Part shown: positions 25,738 to 33,762 of the stretch, piece by piece
How the letters are laid out: each line of letters starts with the position of its first letter
Numbering within the stretch: the first letter of the stretch is position 1
Origin: Chryseobacterium sp. Leaf394
GTDB lineage: Bacteria > Bacteroidota > Bacteroidia > Flavobacteriales > Weeksellaceae
Direction of reading: 5' to 3'
DNA length: 38,247 nucleotides
Assembly: GCF_001424105.1 (NCBI RefSeq)
Contig: NZ_LMQH01000011.1
Span: forward strand, 1,685,639-1,723,885
Translations under genes and position numbers: made by a program
Notes under the pieces: generated by a model
What the model saw: only the letters and a program-made list of their open reading frames with translations
Databases searched by the model: none
Told to the model about the DNA's origin: nothing

Positions 25738-27216
25738 TTATATCTTGGTTTTTAAGAATCTGATCAGAACTGCACCTGTTGCGAAAAATGCCGACATTGA
25801 GATAAACGCGTACTGCATGTTGTGAAATTTCTGGATAAATACACTGAAGATAAGCATTCCGCAGATGATTGCTAATTTTTCCAGCACATCATAGAAGCTG
25901 AAATACGTTGTATTTTCCATTGAATTTTCAGGTAAAAGTTTTGAATAAGTCGATCTTGACATTGCCTGAAGACCGCCCATTACCAAACCGATTAAACCTG
26001 CCAATCCGTAGAACTGAAGCTGCACATTCGGATTTTCTCTGTTTAAAGAGTACGCAGAAAGACAGCAGGCAATCCAGATGATAACTGCAATTGTGATTAC
26101 ATTTTTGTTTCCGATCTTTTTTGATAATCTCGAGAATAAAAATGCTCCGAAAATTGCAATAATCTGAATCACTAAAATTGTGATAATTAATTTGTACTTA
26201 TCTGCTTCTTTCGGGAAAATCACTGTACTTCCAAACGGAACTGCCATTAGGAAAATAGTCTGCATTCCAACACTATAGAAGAAGAAACTTGAAAGGAAAA
26301 ACTTCAGAGCCTTGTCGGAGAAAAGTTTATTTCCAACTCTGAATAATTCTCTGAAGCTCTCTTTGGCAATGTCTTTATAGAAGCTGATGTTGTCTTTTAA
26401 AACCTCAAAAAATCCACCCTGTTCTTCATGTCTTTTGAAGATGTTTTTATAATTTAAAAGTACCAGATCTTTTGGTAACTTATCTTTCACATCCCCAAAC
26501 TGCGGTAAATGTTTGAAAGTATACTGTGAAAAACCAAACCACCATGCACCTGTAAGAAGGAAGCTGACTCTGATGTAAATTTTAGCCTGCTCCGGCCCTT
26601 TCGCAACCACCTGAATTAAAACTAAACAGATAATCAGTAATACTACAGAGCCGATGTAACCGTAAATGTAGCCTTTTGCGGAGAGTGAATCCTGCTTGTC
26701 CGGCGTTGCAATATCCGGTAAAAAGGAATTGTAAAATACCAAACTTCCCCAGAACCCGACGCTTGCTGTTATACTGAAAAGCAGTCCCAAAAAGAAATTA
26801 TCCATACCGGTAAACATTGCCAGTCCCATACATGAAGTTGCACCCAGATAACAGAAAAACTGAAGGAAAGATTTTTTATTTCCGATTGTATCTGCCAATG
26901 AAGATAAAAACGGCGATAAAATTACAACCAGGAAGAACGAAATTGCGTATGAAAAACTTAAAACCGCTTCAGGTTCATAGCCTTCACCGAAAATTCTAAT
27001 CATGTGACGCACCGGAATTTCCTGCACCTCGCCGGCTTCTGCTACAAATTCTTTTTTGTTGTACGCTGTCGTTAGAATGGTGTAATAAATCGGAAAAATT
27101 GCAGAGGTAATAACAAGAGAATAAACGGAGTTTGCCCAGTCGTAGACAGCCCACGCTTTCATAATCTTCGGGTTATTCTTTATATTTTGAGTCGGTTGAA
27201 TTTCAGTTTCAGACAT
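25738..27216 (-). CDS. MFS transporter, UMF1/Atg22-like
   Basis: A 492-residue inner-membrane transporter with about twelve hydrophobic segments. The start KIMKAWAVYDWANSVYSLVI and the extended loop containing the charged insert (about 225-260) are typical of the UMF1 family (Vacuole effluxer Atg22-like). SPFLSSLADTIGNKKSF carries the loop 2-3 MFS signature, and GGLQAMSRSTYSKLLPENSME is conserved in this family. The ATG at 27216 was preferred to one at 27261 because the extra residues look non-native and the -7 element lies between the two. The substrate is unknown; amino acid or peptide efflux is suggested only by the eukaryotic relatives. Confidence 0.88.
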   Translation of the reverse strand: MSETEIQPTQNIKNNPKIMKAWAVYDWANSVYSLVITSAIFPIYYTILTTAYNKKEFVAEAGEVQEIPVRHMIRIFGEGYEPEAVLSFSYAISFFLVVILSPFLSSLADTIGNKKSFLQFFCYLGATSCMGLAMFTGMDNFFLGLLFSITASVGFWGSLVFYNSFLPDIATPDKQDSLSAKGYIYGYIGSVVLLIICLVLIQVVAKGPEQAKIYIRVSFLLTGAWWFGFSQYTFKHLPQFGDVKDKLPKDLVLLNYKNIFKRHEEQGGFFEVLKDNISFYKDIAKESFRELFRVGNKLFSDKALKFFLSSFFFYSVGMQTIFLMAVPFGSTVIFPKEADKYKLIITILVIQIIAIFGAFLFSRLSKKIGNKNVITIAVIIWIACCLSAYSLNRENPNVQLQFYGLAGLIGLVMGGLQAMSRSTYSKLLPENSMENTTYFSFYDVLEKLAIICGMLIFSVFIQKFHNMQYAFISMSAFFATGAVLIRFLKTKI

Positions 27217-27236
27217 TTTCAAACTAATTAGTTGCA

Positions 27237-27244
27237 CAAAAATA
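27237..27244 (-). promoter_or_regulatory. -7 element TATTTTTG of the UMF1 transporter gene
   Basis: An exact TAnnTTTG match on the minus strand, 20 bases before the ATG at 27216 and downstream of the rejected start. Confidence 0.55.
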
Positions 27245-27340
27245 GAAAAACCGCTGAACATTCGGAGGTTTTTATTTTTTTAAGGCTAAATTTTATTGAT
27301 TTGTTAAAGTTAAGCTGGATTGACAGATGACATCATTAAT

Positions 27341-27418
27341 AAAGGTGTCGCTCCTGTAGGGCTTCGCATCGTTAATTTTTCTTGTTTGCCACAAAGGTTT
27401 TGCTTCGCCGGAGCAATT
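27341..27418. repeat. Two related AAAGGT…GCT segments, one forming a hairpin
   Basis: AAAGGTGTCGCTCCTGTAGG (27341) and AAAGGTTTTGCTTCGCCGGA (27393) begin alike and are spaced 52 bases apart. In the second, TTGCTTC pairs with GGAGCAA as RNA around a GCC loop. Both are GC-richer than the flanks and resemble dispersed intergenic repeats. Confidence 0.4.
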
Positions 27419-27468
27419 TGGATTTTTTTAAACAATCTAATATGTACGTCCATTTTAGTTTTAAGCTG

Positions 27469-27640
27469 TTTCAATTGGGAAAGTTCAAACTATATTGGGT
27501 TCTCGTTTTCCCAAATTGGGAAACTAAGCCTGCAATTAGATTCTAACTGTCCCAGTTTGGGAACGGCAAGAAATTATTTTGGTTTAAACTTTCCCAAAAT
27601 GGGATGGTGTGCTACCAATCAGTTTATTAAAATCCCAAAC
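27469..27640. repeat. Phased palindrome array, TCCCA-n3-TGGGA every 41-42 bases
   Basis: The right arms begin at 27475 (TTGGGAAA), 27516 (TTGGGAAA), 27557 (TTGGGAAC) and 27599 (ATGGGATG), spaced 41, 41 and 42 bases. Left arms are TTTCAA (27469, degenerate), TTTCCCAA (27507), GTCCCA (27549), TTCCCA (27591) and ATCCCAAA (27632, without a matching right arm). The best copy, TTTCCCAAATTGGGAAA, is a perfect palindrome around one base. The 24-28 bases between copies are unrelated to each other. The 110-codon frame across this region shows repeated SQIGK/CPSLG/FPKMG-like words only because it translates the repeat, so it is not called as a gene. The array lies in the 527-base gap between the UMF1 gene and the thiolase operon terminator. 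Confidence 0.85.
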
Positions 27641-27680
27641 TTTCAGACCTAAAAATTAAAGAAAATGTTCATTTAAAAAT

Positions 27681-27712
27681 AAAAAAAACCAAAAACACGG
27701 ATGCTTTTGGTT
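27681..27712 (-). terminator. Terminator of the thiolase operon
   Basis: On the minus strand AACCAAAA pairs with TTTTGGTT across a 10-base loop and is followed by a run of Ts. Confidence 0.8.
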
Positions 27713-27743
27713 CTTATATGATGATTGAATTTAATTTGAATTC

Positions 27744-27935
27744 TTAAGTTTTTCTACTGATCAATATTTGGACTATCAATACTAAAATTCCTACAACCTG
27801 AAAGATTGTACCGATTGTCAGACCTATATTTCCGTTGAGAGGCCCCAAAGTGAAGTGAGTGATTTTCAGCCATGCACCTACAACAGTAATTAAAAATCCG
27901 ATCAGAAAAATAACAATTCCCAGTTTAAATTTCAT
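27744..27935 (-). CDS. Small GldL-like membrane protein
   Basis: A 63-residue protein of two membrane helices (about residues 4-24 and 37-58) with GAWLKITHF between them. That segment resembles the conserved K-I-x-H-W/F part of the gliding-motility protein GldL and of short GldL-related proteins in flavobacteria. It lacks the long cytoplasmic part of GldL, and no other gld gene is near, so a motility role is doubtful. It starts 6 bases after the thiolase stop and is followed by the operon terminator, so it is almost certainly cotranscribed with thiolase. Confidence 0.7.
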   Translation of the reverse strand: MKFKLGIVIFLIGFLITVVGAWLKITHFTLGPLNGNIGLTIGTIFQVVGILVLIVQILISRKT

Positions 27936-27941
27936 ACAAGC

Positions 27942-29120
27942 TTATATATTTTCAATAACGATTGCAGAAGCACCGCCACCACCGTTACAGATTGCAGCAG
28001 CACCGTATTTACCGTTGTTTTGCTTTAAAACATTAATCAAAGTAACGATAATTCTTGAACCTGAACTTCCAAGTGGATGACCCAAAGCAACTGCCCCGCC
28101 ATTCACGTTAACTTTTGCAGCATCCAATCCTAAGATTTTGCTATTTGCTAAACCAACAACAGAAAACGCTTCGTTAAATTCGAAAAAGTCGATCTCTGAA
28201 ATTTCTAAACCAGCTTTTTTAAGAGCAATTGGTAAAGCTTTTGAAGGAGCGACAGTAAAGTTTTCAGGCTCGATAGCGGCATCTGCGTAAGAAATGATTT
28301 TTGCCAAAGGTTTCAATCCTAATTCTTCCATTTTCTCTTTAGAAACAAGAATTAATGCAGAAGCACCGTCGTTTAAAGTTGATGCATTGGCTGCTGTAAC
28401 GGTTCCCTCTTCTTTTTTGAAAACTGTTGGAAGCGTAGGCATTCTGTCGAAATTTACAGCTTTATATTCCTCATCTTCAGCGAAAATGATTGGATCTCCT
28501 TTTCTCTGAGGAATAGAAACAGGAACGACTTCTTCCGCGAATTTCCCTTCGCTCCAGGCTTTTGCAGATCTTTTATATGATTCGACAGCGAAATTATCCT
28601 GATCTTCTCTTGAGAAACTGTAATCTGTTGCACATTTTTCAGCGCAAACACCCATGTGAACTTTGTTGTAAACATCTGTAAGTCCGTCTAGAACCATTCC
28701 GTCCTGCATTTTTACGTCACCTAATTTTGTAGCGTTTCTCGCGTTGTAATAATGAGGAACCATGGACATATTTTCCATTCCTCCAGCAACGATAACGTCC
28801 GCATCACCCGCTTTGATAGCCTGTGCAGCCATCGTCACAGCCTTCATTCCTGAAGCACAAACTTTGTTGATTGTTGTAGAAGGAGTTTCGTTTGATAATC
28901 CAGCACCTAAAGCAACCTGTCTTGCCGGAGCCTGACCCTCACCTGCCTGAAGAACGTTCCCCATGTAGATTTCCTGAACGTTTTTAGGATCAAGATTAAT
29001 TTTATCTAATGCTCCTTTTACCGCTGCAGCTCCCAGTTTTGTAGCCGGAACTGTTGAAAGGCTTCCCATAAAACTTCCCATTGGAGTTCTTACTGCGGAA
29101 ACGATGAATACTTCTTTCAT
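27942..29120 (-). CDS. Acetyl-CoA C-acetyltransferase (thiolase)
   Basis: A 392-residue thiolase that interconverts two acetyl-CoA and acetoacetyl-CoA, or cleaves 3-ketoacyl-CoA in fatty-acid breakdown. Cys88 in NKVCASGMKAV is the acylated cysteine, GGMENMSMVPHYY is the usual thiolase block, NVNGGAVALGHPLGSSG contains the catalytic His, and Cys378 in AAICNGGGGASA is the second cysteine. The length is normal for the biosynthetic AtoB/PhaA type. It could feed the mevalonate pathway, for which mevalonate kinase is encoded nearby, or work with ETF in beta-oxidation; the sequence alone does not decide. Confidence 0.95.
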   Translation of the reverse strand: MKEVFIVSAVRTPMGSFMGSLSTVPATKLGAAAVKGALDKINLDPKNVQEIYMGNVLQAGEGQAPARQVALGAGLSNETPSTTINKVCASGMKAVTMAAQAIKAGDADVIVAGGMENMSMVPHYYNARNATKLGDVKMQDGMVLDGLTDVYNKVHMGVCAEKCATDYSFSREDQDNFAVESYKRSAKAWSEGKFAEEVVPVSIPQRKGDPIIFAEDEEYKAVNFDRMPTLPTVFKKEEGTVTAANASTLNDGASALILVSKEKMEELGLKPLAKIISYADAAIEPENFTVAPSKALPIALKKAGLEISEIDFFEFNEAFSVVGLANSKILGLDAAKVNVNGGAVALGHPLGSSGSRIIVTLINVLKQNNGKYGAAAICNGGGGASAIVIENI

Positions 29121-29150
29121 ATGTAAATTTTTATTGTTTTTTAAAGGTCA

Positions 29151-29166
29151 TCCCGAATAGTCGGGA
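29151..29166. repeat. Short palindrome TCCCGAATAGTCGGGA
   Basis: Perfect 6-bp arms (TCCCGA / TCGGGA) around ATAG upstream of the thiolase gene. No T tract follows on either strand, so it is not a typical terminator. Confidence 0.5.
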
Positions 29167-29303
29167 CAGGTTATGCAATCGCCATTTCTTATCTTAATTC
29201 TTTTTTAGATTGGAAAATATGGCAATTTTATATTTTTTTATTTTAATTTAATTTTTTCTAACCCAAGTGATAATAATTTCCGGAAAACTTAATGTTTGAG
29301 CCC

Positions 29304-29705
29304 TTACACTTGACTCTTTTTACTTTTTACCTGGCTCTTTACAAAAAGCATAATTAATGCTCCTAAAAACTCAACAGCCCATCCCCACTGCAGTTTCACA
29401 GTTCCAGATAAGGCTTTTGTCCAGGATTTAAAAGGCAGAAAACTGAAATAGCTGGAGGCTTGATATTTCACTGCAAACAAAGTGAATACAAACAGAATCA
29501 ACAGGAAAACTGCAAAAGTATTGACGAGCTTTCCTCTGTTATTTACAATCCCGAAAAGTGCACAGGCACAGAATATCCAGCAGAAAATTGCCAGAAAATG
29601 GTCGAGCTGCCAGTAGTTCCAGTTTCCGATGATAGGAACGTGTACGAGAGGAAGAAAGCTTCCTACAACCACCAAAATCCATCCTAAAAGCTGTAAATTT
29701 TTCAT
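29304..29705 (-). CDS. Small integral membrane protein of unknown function
   Basis: A 133-residue protein with four hydrophobic segments (about 5-24, 34-52, 60-80 and 104-122). I recognise no domain; it resembles short flavobacterial membrane proteins without assigned role. The last dozen codons (VKSQVKSKKSQV) are the translation of a roughly 34-base intergenic repeat that also occurs after etfB, so the natural C-terminus was probably extended when the repeat arrived. It stands alone between the terminator of the outer-membrane protein operon and the thiolase operon. Confidence 0.65.
   Translation of the reverse strand: MKNLQLLGWILVVVGSFLPLVHVPIIGNWNYWQLDHFLAIFCWIFCACALFGIVNNRGKLVNTFAVFLLILFVFTLFAVKYQASSYFSFLPFKSWTKALSGTVKLQWGWAVEFLGALIMLFVKSQVKSKKSQV
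29308..29342. repeat. 34-base dispersed repeat, copy 1
   Basis: ACTTGACTCTTTTTACTTTT and the 15 bases after it align with 35585-35618 at about 30 of 34 positions. It encodes the last residues of the membrane protein gene on the minus strand. Confidence 0.7.
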
Positions 29706-29748
29706 TAATAATTTTAAGATTTATCATTAATCTCAGAATGCCAAAGTA

Positions 29749-29781
29749 CAAAAAAAAACATACTTTTTGTAAGTATGTTTT
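29749..29781 (-). terminator. Terminator of the sigma/anti-sigma/outer-membrane operon
   Basis: On the minus strand AAACATACTT pairs with AAGTATGTTT across a 5-base loop and is followed by about ten Ts. Confidence 0.8.
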
Positions 29782-29875
29782 AAAATCAAGTAATTGAAAT
29801 TTAGTCTTATTTTTGAATACTATTTTGGTTTTAAAATTATCAAAATCTTAACAATCATTTAATAATTTTATCAAA

Positions 29876-30955
29876 TTAAAAACTAATATAAAGTAATTCG
29901 ACACCGATCTGTATGCCATATTTGTTGTTTATTTTAGCATTATCATTAAAAACCGGGGTAAAATCCTTTTTTACAAAAACATTTAATGCCCCATATCCTA
30001 CCGATAATTTTCCACCGAATAGAAAATTATTTACAGAGCCATTTACATTTTCCCTGTAGGAAATTTTATGTCCTTCAAAATTTCTGTAATTAATAAGATT
30101 CTGAGATAAGAATCTTACACCACCATAAACTCCAGCTGAAATCCTAAAATTACCTTTAGAATTATCCAGCATTTTCTCGTTATTTTCTGTGGTATATTTT
30201 GGATTTAATACAAAAACAAAATCAACAGGAACGGTAACATAACCGTTTGCAATCCTGGAATTTCTTAAATATCCTGTTGTAAAATCACTCAAATAAATCT
30301 GTCCGTTTTGTTGAACAAAAACCTTCGAGTCAGCAAGTTTATAACTATCTGATCTAAAACCCAGGCCTACGCGATAAAAAACAGGAGATGTAAGATCTCC
30401 CAACTGTCTTGTCGCACGGTATTCAAAAACTATAGACGTTGATTTTCCAAACATTACTTCAGATGATTTATTTGCGAGTGCAAGAGAACCTGCATTTTTT
30501 GTGAGATTAATAAGACCAAAAGAAATATTAAAATCATCTCCTTTAAGCAGCTGTTTTTTTGTTGTTTTCCAGCTCTTGGTCGTGAGAAGTGCATTATTCT
30601 GTACCAACCCGATTTCAAAGATATTTTCTTTCCCCATGACAGAATTTTTAACCAATTCTCTTGTTGCTTCCTCCAACTCTTCCTTCTTGCTGTCTACTTT
30701 CTGATTGATTATCTGCTCGTATCTTTGGGCGACCTCGCTTTTCTTTTTCTGCTTTTCTTCAGCAGAATATTTATTTTCTCTAAAAGTTTTTTCAAGAGCA
30801 TCAAGTTCGGTATTCATGTTAGCTTTTTCAGCCACAATTATGCTGTCAATTTTTTTTGAATAGGTTCTGATCTGACCTTCTGTGTAAGGTTTTACCTGAG
30901 AATGAGCAAAAGAAAAAACCATCAGGGACAGAATAGCGAATAACTTTGTTTTCAT
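29876..30955 (-). CDS. Exported protein, probable outer-membrane beta-barrel with coiled-coil N-terminus
   Basis: A 359-residue protein with a signal peptide (KTKLFAILSLMVFSFAHSQ, cleavage before VKPYTE). Residues about 25-110 are highly charged and helical (YSKKIDSIIVAEKANMNTEL, EEKQKKKSEVAQRYEQIINQ), likely a coiled coil. The rest alternates in the manner of beta-strands and ends in an aromatic residue (LLYISF), as outer-membrane barrels do. The ATG at 30955 was chosen over one at 30979 because it begins directly with the signal peptide. It is the third gene after an ECF sigma factor and its likely anti-sigma partner, a common arrangement in Bacteroidota. It could be the regulated product or the sensor of that system; its function is unknown. 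Confidence 0.75.
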   Translation of the reverse strand: MKTKLFAILSLMVFSFAHSQVKPYTEGQIRTYSKKIDSIIVAEKANMNTELDALEKTFRENKYSAEEKQKKKSEVAQRYEQIINQKVDSKKEELEEATRELVKNSVMGKENIFEIGLVQNNALLTTKSWKTTKKQLLKGDDFNISFGLINLTKNAGSLALANKSSEVMFGKSTSIVFEYRATRQLGDLTSPVFYRVGLGFRSDSYKLADSKVFVQQNGQIYLSDFTTGYLRNSRIANGYVTVPVDFVFVLNPKYTTENNEKMLDNSKGNFRISAGVYGGVRFLSQNLINYRNFEGHKISYRENVNGSVNNFLFGGKLSVGYGALNVFVKKDFTPVFNDNAKINNKYGIQIGVELLYISF

Positions 30956-31046
30956 ATTTGGAAATTTTATTTTAGACAATATTTTACTTTCGTTTAATAA
31001 AAACGATAATTAATTATGATAAAATGTTTGACTTTGAGAGACCGAT

Positions 31047-31733
31047 TTATTTATCTTCTACAGAATCTGAAATCACAGTGAACCCAAATATTTTTAATGA
31101 ATTTGGACCTTTAACTTTACGAATATCAAAGACGCCAAATTTTCTTTGGTCATTATAATTTTCTTCTCTCGTTTTATCTAATTCCCTACCTACCAAAAGG
31201 TCATCTGCGCTTATATATGATGCTTTTTTTCCTTCGGCAATCATAGGTTTTGCAACAGGCATATCAATTTTTTCCATTGATAAATTAGGAACTTCGGTAA
31301 TTTTACTTTGCTTTTCTTCTACGATTAAGTTTTCAGAAAGCTTATCTTTTTTCGAAATTTCAGTGACAGCAGGATATTCTTTGTTATTTTCCACAATTTT
31401 TCTCCTTAAAGCAGATTCATCATTAACTTCCTCTCTTGAAGTAGTCGTAGAAACTACCGTTTCTGTTAGCTTAAAATCATTTTCTGAAGGGTTTTTAGCA
31501 ACGACCGTTTTTTCAATATCTGAATTTTTGTCTGTATTAAAATAAAATAATCCTCCAACAGAAATTAAAAGAACAATCACAGCAGCATATTTCCACCAAT
31601 GAAAAGTGTATTTTTGAACTGTTTCAGAACCTGAATCCAAACCAGCTTCAATCTGCTCCCAAAGATTGGCGGAAGGCTTTATTTCAAGGTCTTCGTAATC
31701 AGTTTTTAACTGTTTCAGTATGTTTTTGTCCAT
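31047..31733 (-). CDS. Probable anti-sigma factor with one membrane segment
   Basis: A 228-residue protein. Residues 1-40 (MDKNILKQLKTDYEDLEIKP then SANLWEQIEAGLD) are the typical cytoplasmic start of Bacteroidota anti-sigma proteins; WWKYAAVIVLLISVGGLFYF (about 46-65) is a single membrane helix. About 160 charged, low-complexity periplasmic residues follow with no recognised fold. Its start overlaps the end of the sigma factor gene by 35 bases in another frame, so translation is coupled. It would hold the sigma factor at the membrane until a signal arrives. Confidence 0.75.
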   Translation of the reverse strand: MDKNILKQLKTDYEDLEIKPSANLWEQIEAGLDSGSETVQKYTFHWWKYAAVIVLLISVGGLFYFNTDKNSDIEKTVVAKNPSENDFKLTETVVSTTTSREEVNDESALRRKIVENNKEYPAVTEISKKDKLSENLIVEEKQSKITEVPNLSMEKIDMPVAKPMIAEGKKASYISADDLLVGRELDKTREENYNDQRKFGVFDIRKVKGPNSLKIFGFTVISDSVEDK

Positions 31734-32253
31734 TTTCTTTTGCTTTTAAATAATCAGTTATCCATTTTTTGGCTTTGCTGAGCTGGCTTTTGCTGGTTCC
31801 TTCAGAAATATTCAGAATTTCAGCGATTTCCTGATGCTTTTTATCTTCAAATACATAAAGATTAAATATCAGTCTGTAACCTGCCGGCATTTGAGAAAAA
31901 ATCTCTTCGATATTGATATTGTATAAATTCTCGTCCGAATCTTCCTTAAAATAATCGTCAGCAATTTCAATATCGGAATACAAAATATTCCTGTTTTTCC
32001 TGACAAAAGTTATTGAGTCATTGACCACAATTTTCCTCAGCCAAAAAGGAAAGCTTTTCCACTCTTTACAATCATTGATTTTATTGAAGCATTTCATAAA
32101 AGCATTCAGTAAAATATCTTCTGCATCATGAATATTGTTGGTATAAGAATTCGCAACCGCCAGCATTTTAGCTGAAAACAATTCGTAAAGCGCTTTCTGA
32201 GCTCTACGATCCTGCTTTTTGGCGAGTTTAAAATTCTTTTCTAAATCCTTCAT
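31699..32253 (-). CDS. RNA polymerase sigma factor, ECF type
   Basis: A 184-residue sigma-70 family factor with region 2 (YELFSAKMLAVANSYTNNIH, DAEDILLNAFMKCFNKI) and region 4 helix-turn-helix (MPAGYRLIFNLYVFEDKKHQ, then EIAEILNISEGTSKSQLSKA). Regions 1 and 3 are absent, as expected for extracytoplasmic-function factors. It heads a three-gene operon with an anti-sigma-like membrane protein and an exported barrel protein. It is probably autoregulated; an AACTTTTG element about 25-30 bases before the ATG is one base off the usual -7 consensus. Confidence 0.92.
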   Translation of the reverse strand: MKDLEKNFKLAKKQDRRAQKALYELFSAKMLAVANSYTNNIHDAEDILLNAFMKCFNKINDCKEWKSFPFWLRKIVVNDSITFVRKNRNILYSDIEIADDYFKEDSDENLYNINIEEIFSQMPAGYRLIFNLYVFEDKKHQEIAEILNISEGTSKSQLSKAKKWITDYLKAKENGQKHTETVKN

Positions 32254-32305
32254 GTATCAGTTTCTATCCTTAAGACAGCAAAAGTTTAAAATGGTTGCCC
32301 GAAAA

Positions 32306-32340
32306 TAAAAAAAATTGCACTTTTTATTCAAAAGTGCAAT
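32306..32340 (-). terminator. Terminator after the nucleoside-permease-like gene
   Basis: An 11-bp perfect stem (ATTGCACTTTT / AAAAGTGCAAT) with a 5-base loop, followed on the minus strand by eight Ts. Confidence 0.85.
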
Positions 32341-32361
32341 GTATAAATTGGTTGTTCATTA

Positions 32362-33744
32362 CTAATGACCCGCGTTTTCAACAGCCTTCGGATCGTGTTT
32401 ATGTTTAAATAAAACCCAGAAAAGAATGGCCAGAACAAGCGCATACGCTGCAAAAGACAGCCAGATATTATGCCAGTCTTTCATCATTACGACTGATGAT
32501 AAGGTTCCGTCAGTATTTACTGCTGAATGAAAACTTTCCTTTAAAATATTTAGAAAAGATGGATTATCAGGTGTGGTTTCCAGATAAGAAGATAATTCTG
32601 TAACGGTAGTAAACCTGTGTGTGAAAAATTTATCGATTGCCCAACCCGCGATATAGCTTCCGAAAACAGCCCCAAACCCGTTGGTCATCATCATAAATAA
32701 TCCCTGTGCAGAAGAACGGATCTTTTTATCTGTAGTCGTTTCAACGAAAAGTGAACCGGAAATATTGAAAAAATCGAATGCCATTCCGTAAACGATACAG
32801 GACATGATGATTAATCCTAATCCGTATCCTTCAGGTATTCCGTAGGCAAAAAATCCGAATCTCAGTACCCACGCAAACATGGAGAAAAGCATCACTTTCT
32901 TGATCCCAAATCTCTTCAGGAAAAACGGAATTGCCAAAATAAATAAAGTTTCAGAAACCTGAGAAATCGACATGATAATCGTTGATCTCTGTACTACGAA
33001 CGAATCTGCATATTTTGGAAAATGAGAAAATTCGCTTAAAAATACATCTCCGTAAGCATTGGTCAGCTGTAAGGCAGCACCTAAAAGCATGGAGAATAAG
33101 AAGAAAAGTGCTGTTTTATAATTTTTAAACAGTTTAAAAGCGTTTAAACCCAATTGTTCAGAAAGTGGAGCATCTTTATCGATCAGCTTCTGTGGCGGGC
33201 ATTTTGGTAACGTTAAAGCATATATTCCGAGGATAATGGCAGCTACTCCTGCGATGTAAAACTGACCTTCGGTAGCTTTGTTTCCTGTAAGATTTGTAAT
33301 CCACATGGCAACGATAAAACCGACTGTTCCCCACACTCTGATCGGTGGAAAATCTTTTACCACATCCAGATTACTGTTTTTTAAAACCGTATACGAAATT
33401 GAATTTGCCAGAGCAATTGTTGGCATGTAAAAACACATGGCCACGAGCATTACCGTAAAAAATGAGTTCGGATTATCGCTGTGAGGCAGGAAGAAAAGGG
33501 TGATTCCGTATAGGATTTGTAAAGCCGAGAAAATTCTTTCTGCGTTGATCCAGCGGTCGGCAATAATTCCGGTGATGGTCGGCATAAAAATCGATGCGAT
33601 ACCCATAGTGCCGAAAACCGCTCCAAACTGGGTTCCGTCCCACTGTTTTGTACCGAACCAAAAATTCGCCATCGTTATTAGCCATGCTCCCCACACAAAA
33701 AACTGCAGAAAGCTGAGGACGGTCAATCGTAATTTTAAATTCAT
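32362..33744 (-). CDS. MFS transporter, nucleoside:H+ symporter (NupG/XapB) type
   Basis: A 460-residue inner-membrane protein with about twelve hydrophobic segments. LRLTVLSFLQFFVWGAWLIT, GTMGIASIFMPTITGIIADR, the block FPPIRVWGTVGFIVAMW and SSAQGLFMMMTNGFGAVFGS are characteristic of the nucleoside-proton symporter family of MFS proteins. It would import nucleosides, but substrate choice is not readable. A soluble stretch of about 50 residues lies before the last helix (TTPDNPSFLNILKESFHS). It follows the bifunctional-nuclease gene by 18 bases and shares its transcript. The operon ends in a strong hairpin. Confidence 0.85.
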   Translation of the reverse strand: MNLKLRLTVLSFLQFFVWGAWLITMANFWFGTKQWDGTQFGAVFGTMGIASIFMPTITGIIADRWINAERIFSALQILYGITLFFLPHSDNPNSFFTVMLVAMCFYMPTIALANSISYTVLKNSNLDVVKDFPPIRVWGTVGFIVAMWITNLTGNKATEGQFYIAGVAAIILGIYALTLPKCPPQKLIDKDAPLSEQLGLNAFKLFKNYKTALFFLFSMLLGAALQLTNAYGDVFLSEFSHFPKYADSFVVQRSTIIMSISQVSETLFILAIPFFLKRFGIKKVMLFSMFAWVLRFGFFAYGIPEGYGLGLIIMSCIVYGMAFDFFNISGSLFVETTTDKKIRSSAQGLFMMMTNGFGAVFGSYIAGWAIDKFFTHRFTTVTELSSYLETTPDNPSFLNILKESFHSAVNTDGTLSSVVMMKDWHNIWLSFAAYALVLAILFWVLFKHKHDPKAVENAGH

Positions 33745-33762
33745 TATTTATGTAAAAGATTC

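Noticed and set aside
27469..27640. CRISPR array
   Set aside because: The repeat core is about 17 bases and degenerate, spacing includes only 24-28 bases of spacer, and no cas gene is nearby.
27320..27652. 110-codon plus-strand open frame over the palindrome array
   Set aside because: Its repeated peptide words are only the translation of the 41-base-spaced palindromes; no start signal or domain supports it.
29151..29166. Terminator at the TCCCGA/TCGGGA palindrome
   Set aside because: No T tract follows on either strand; kept only as a short palindrome.
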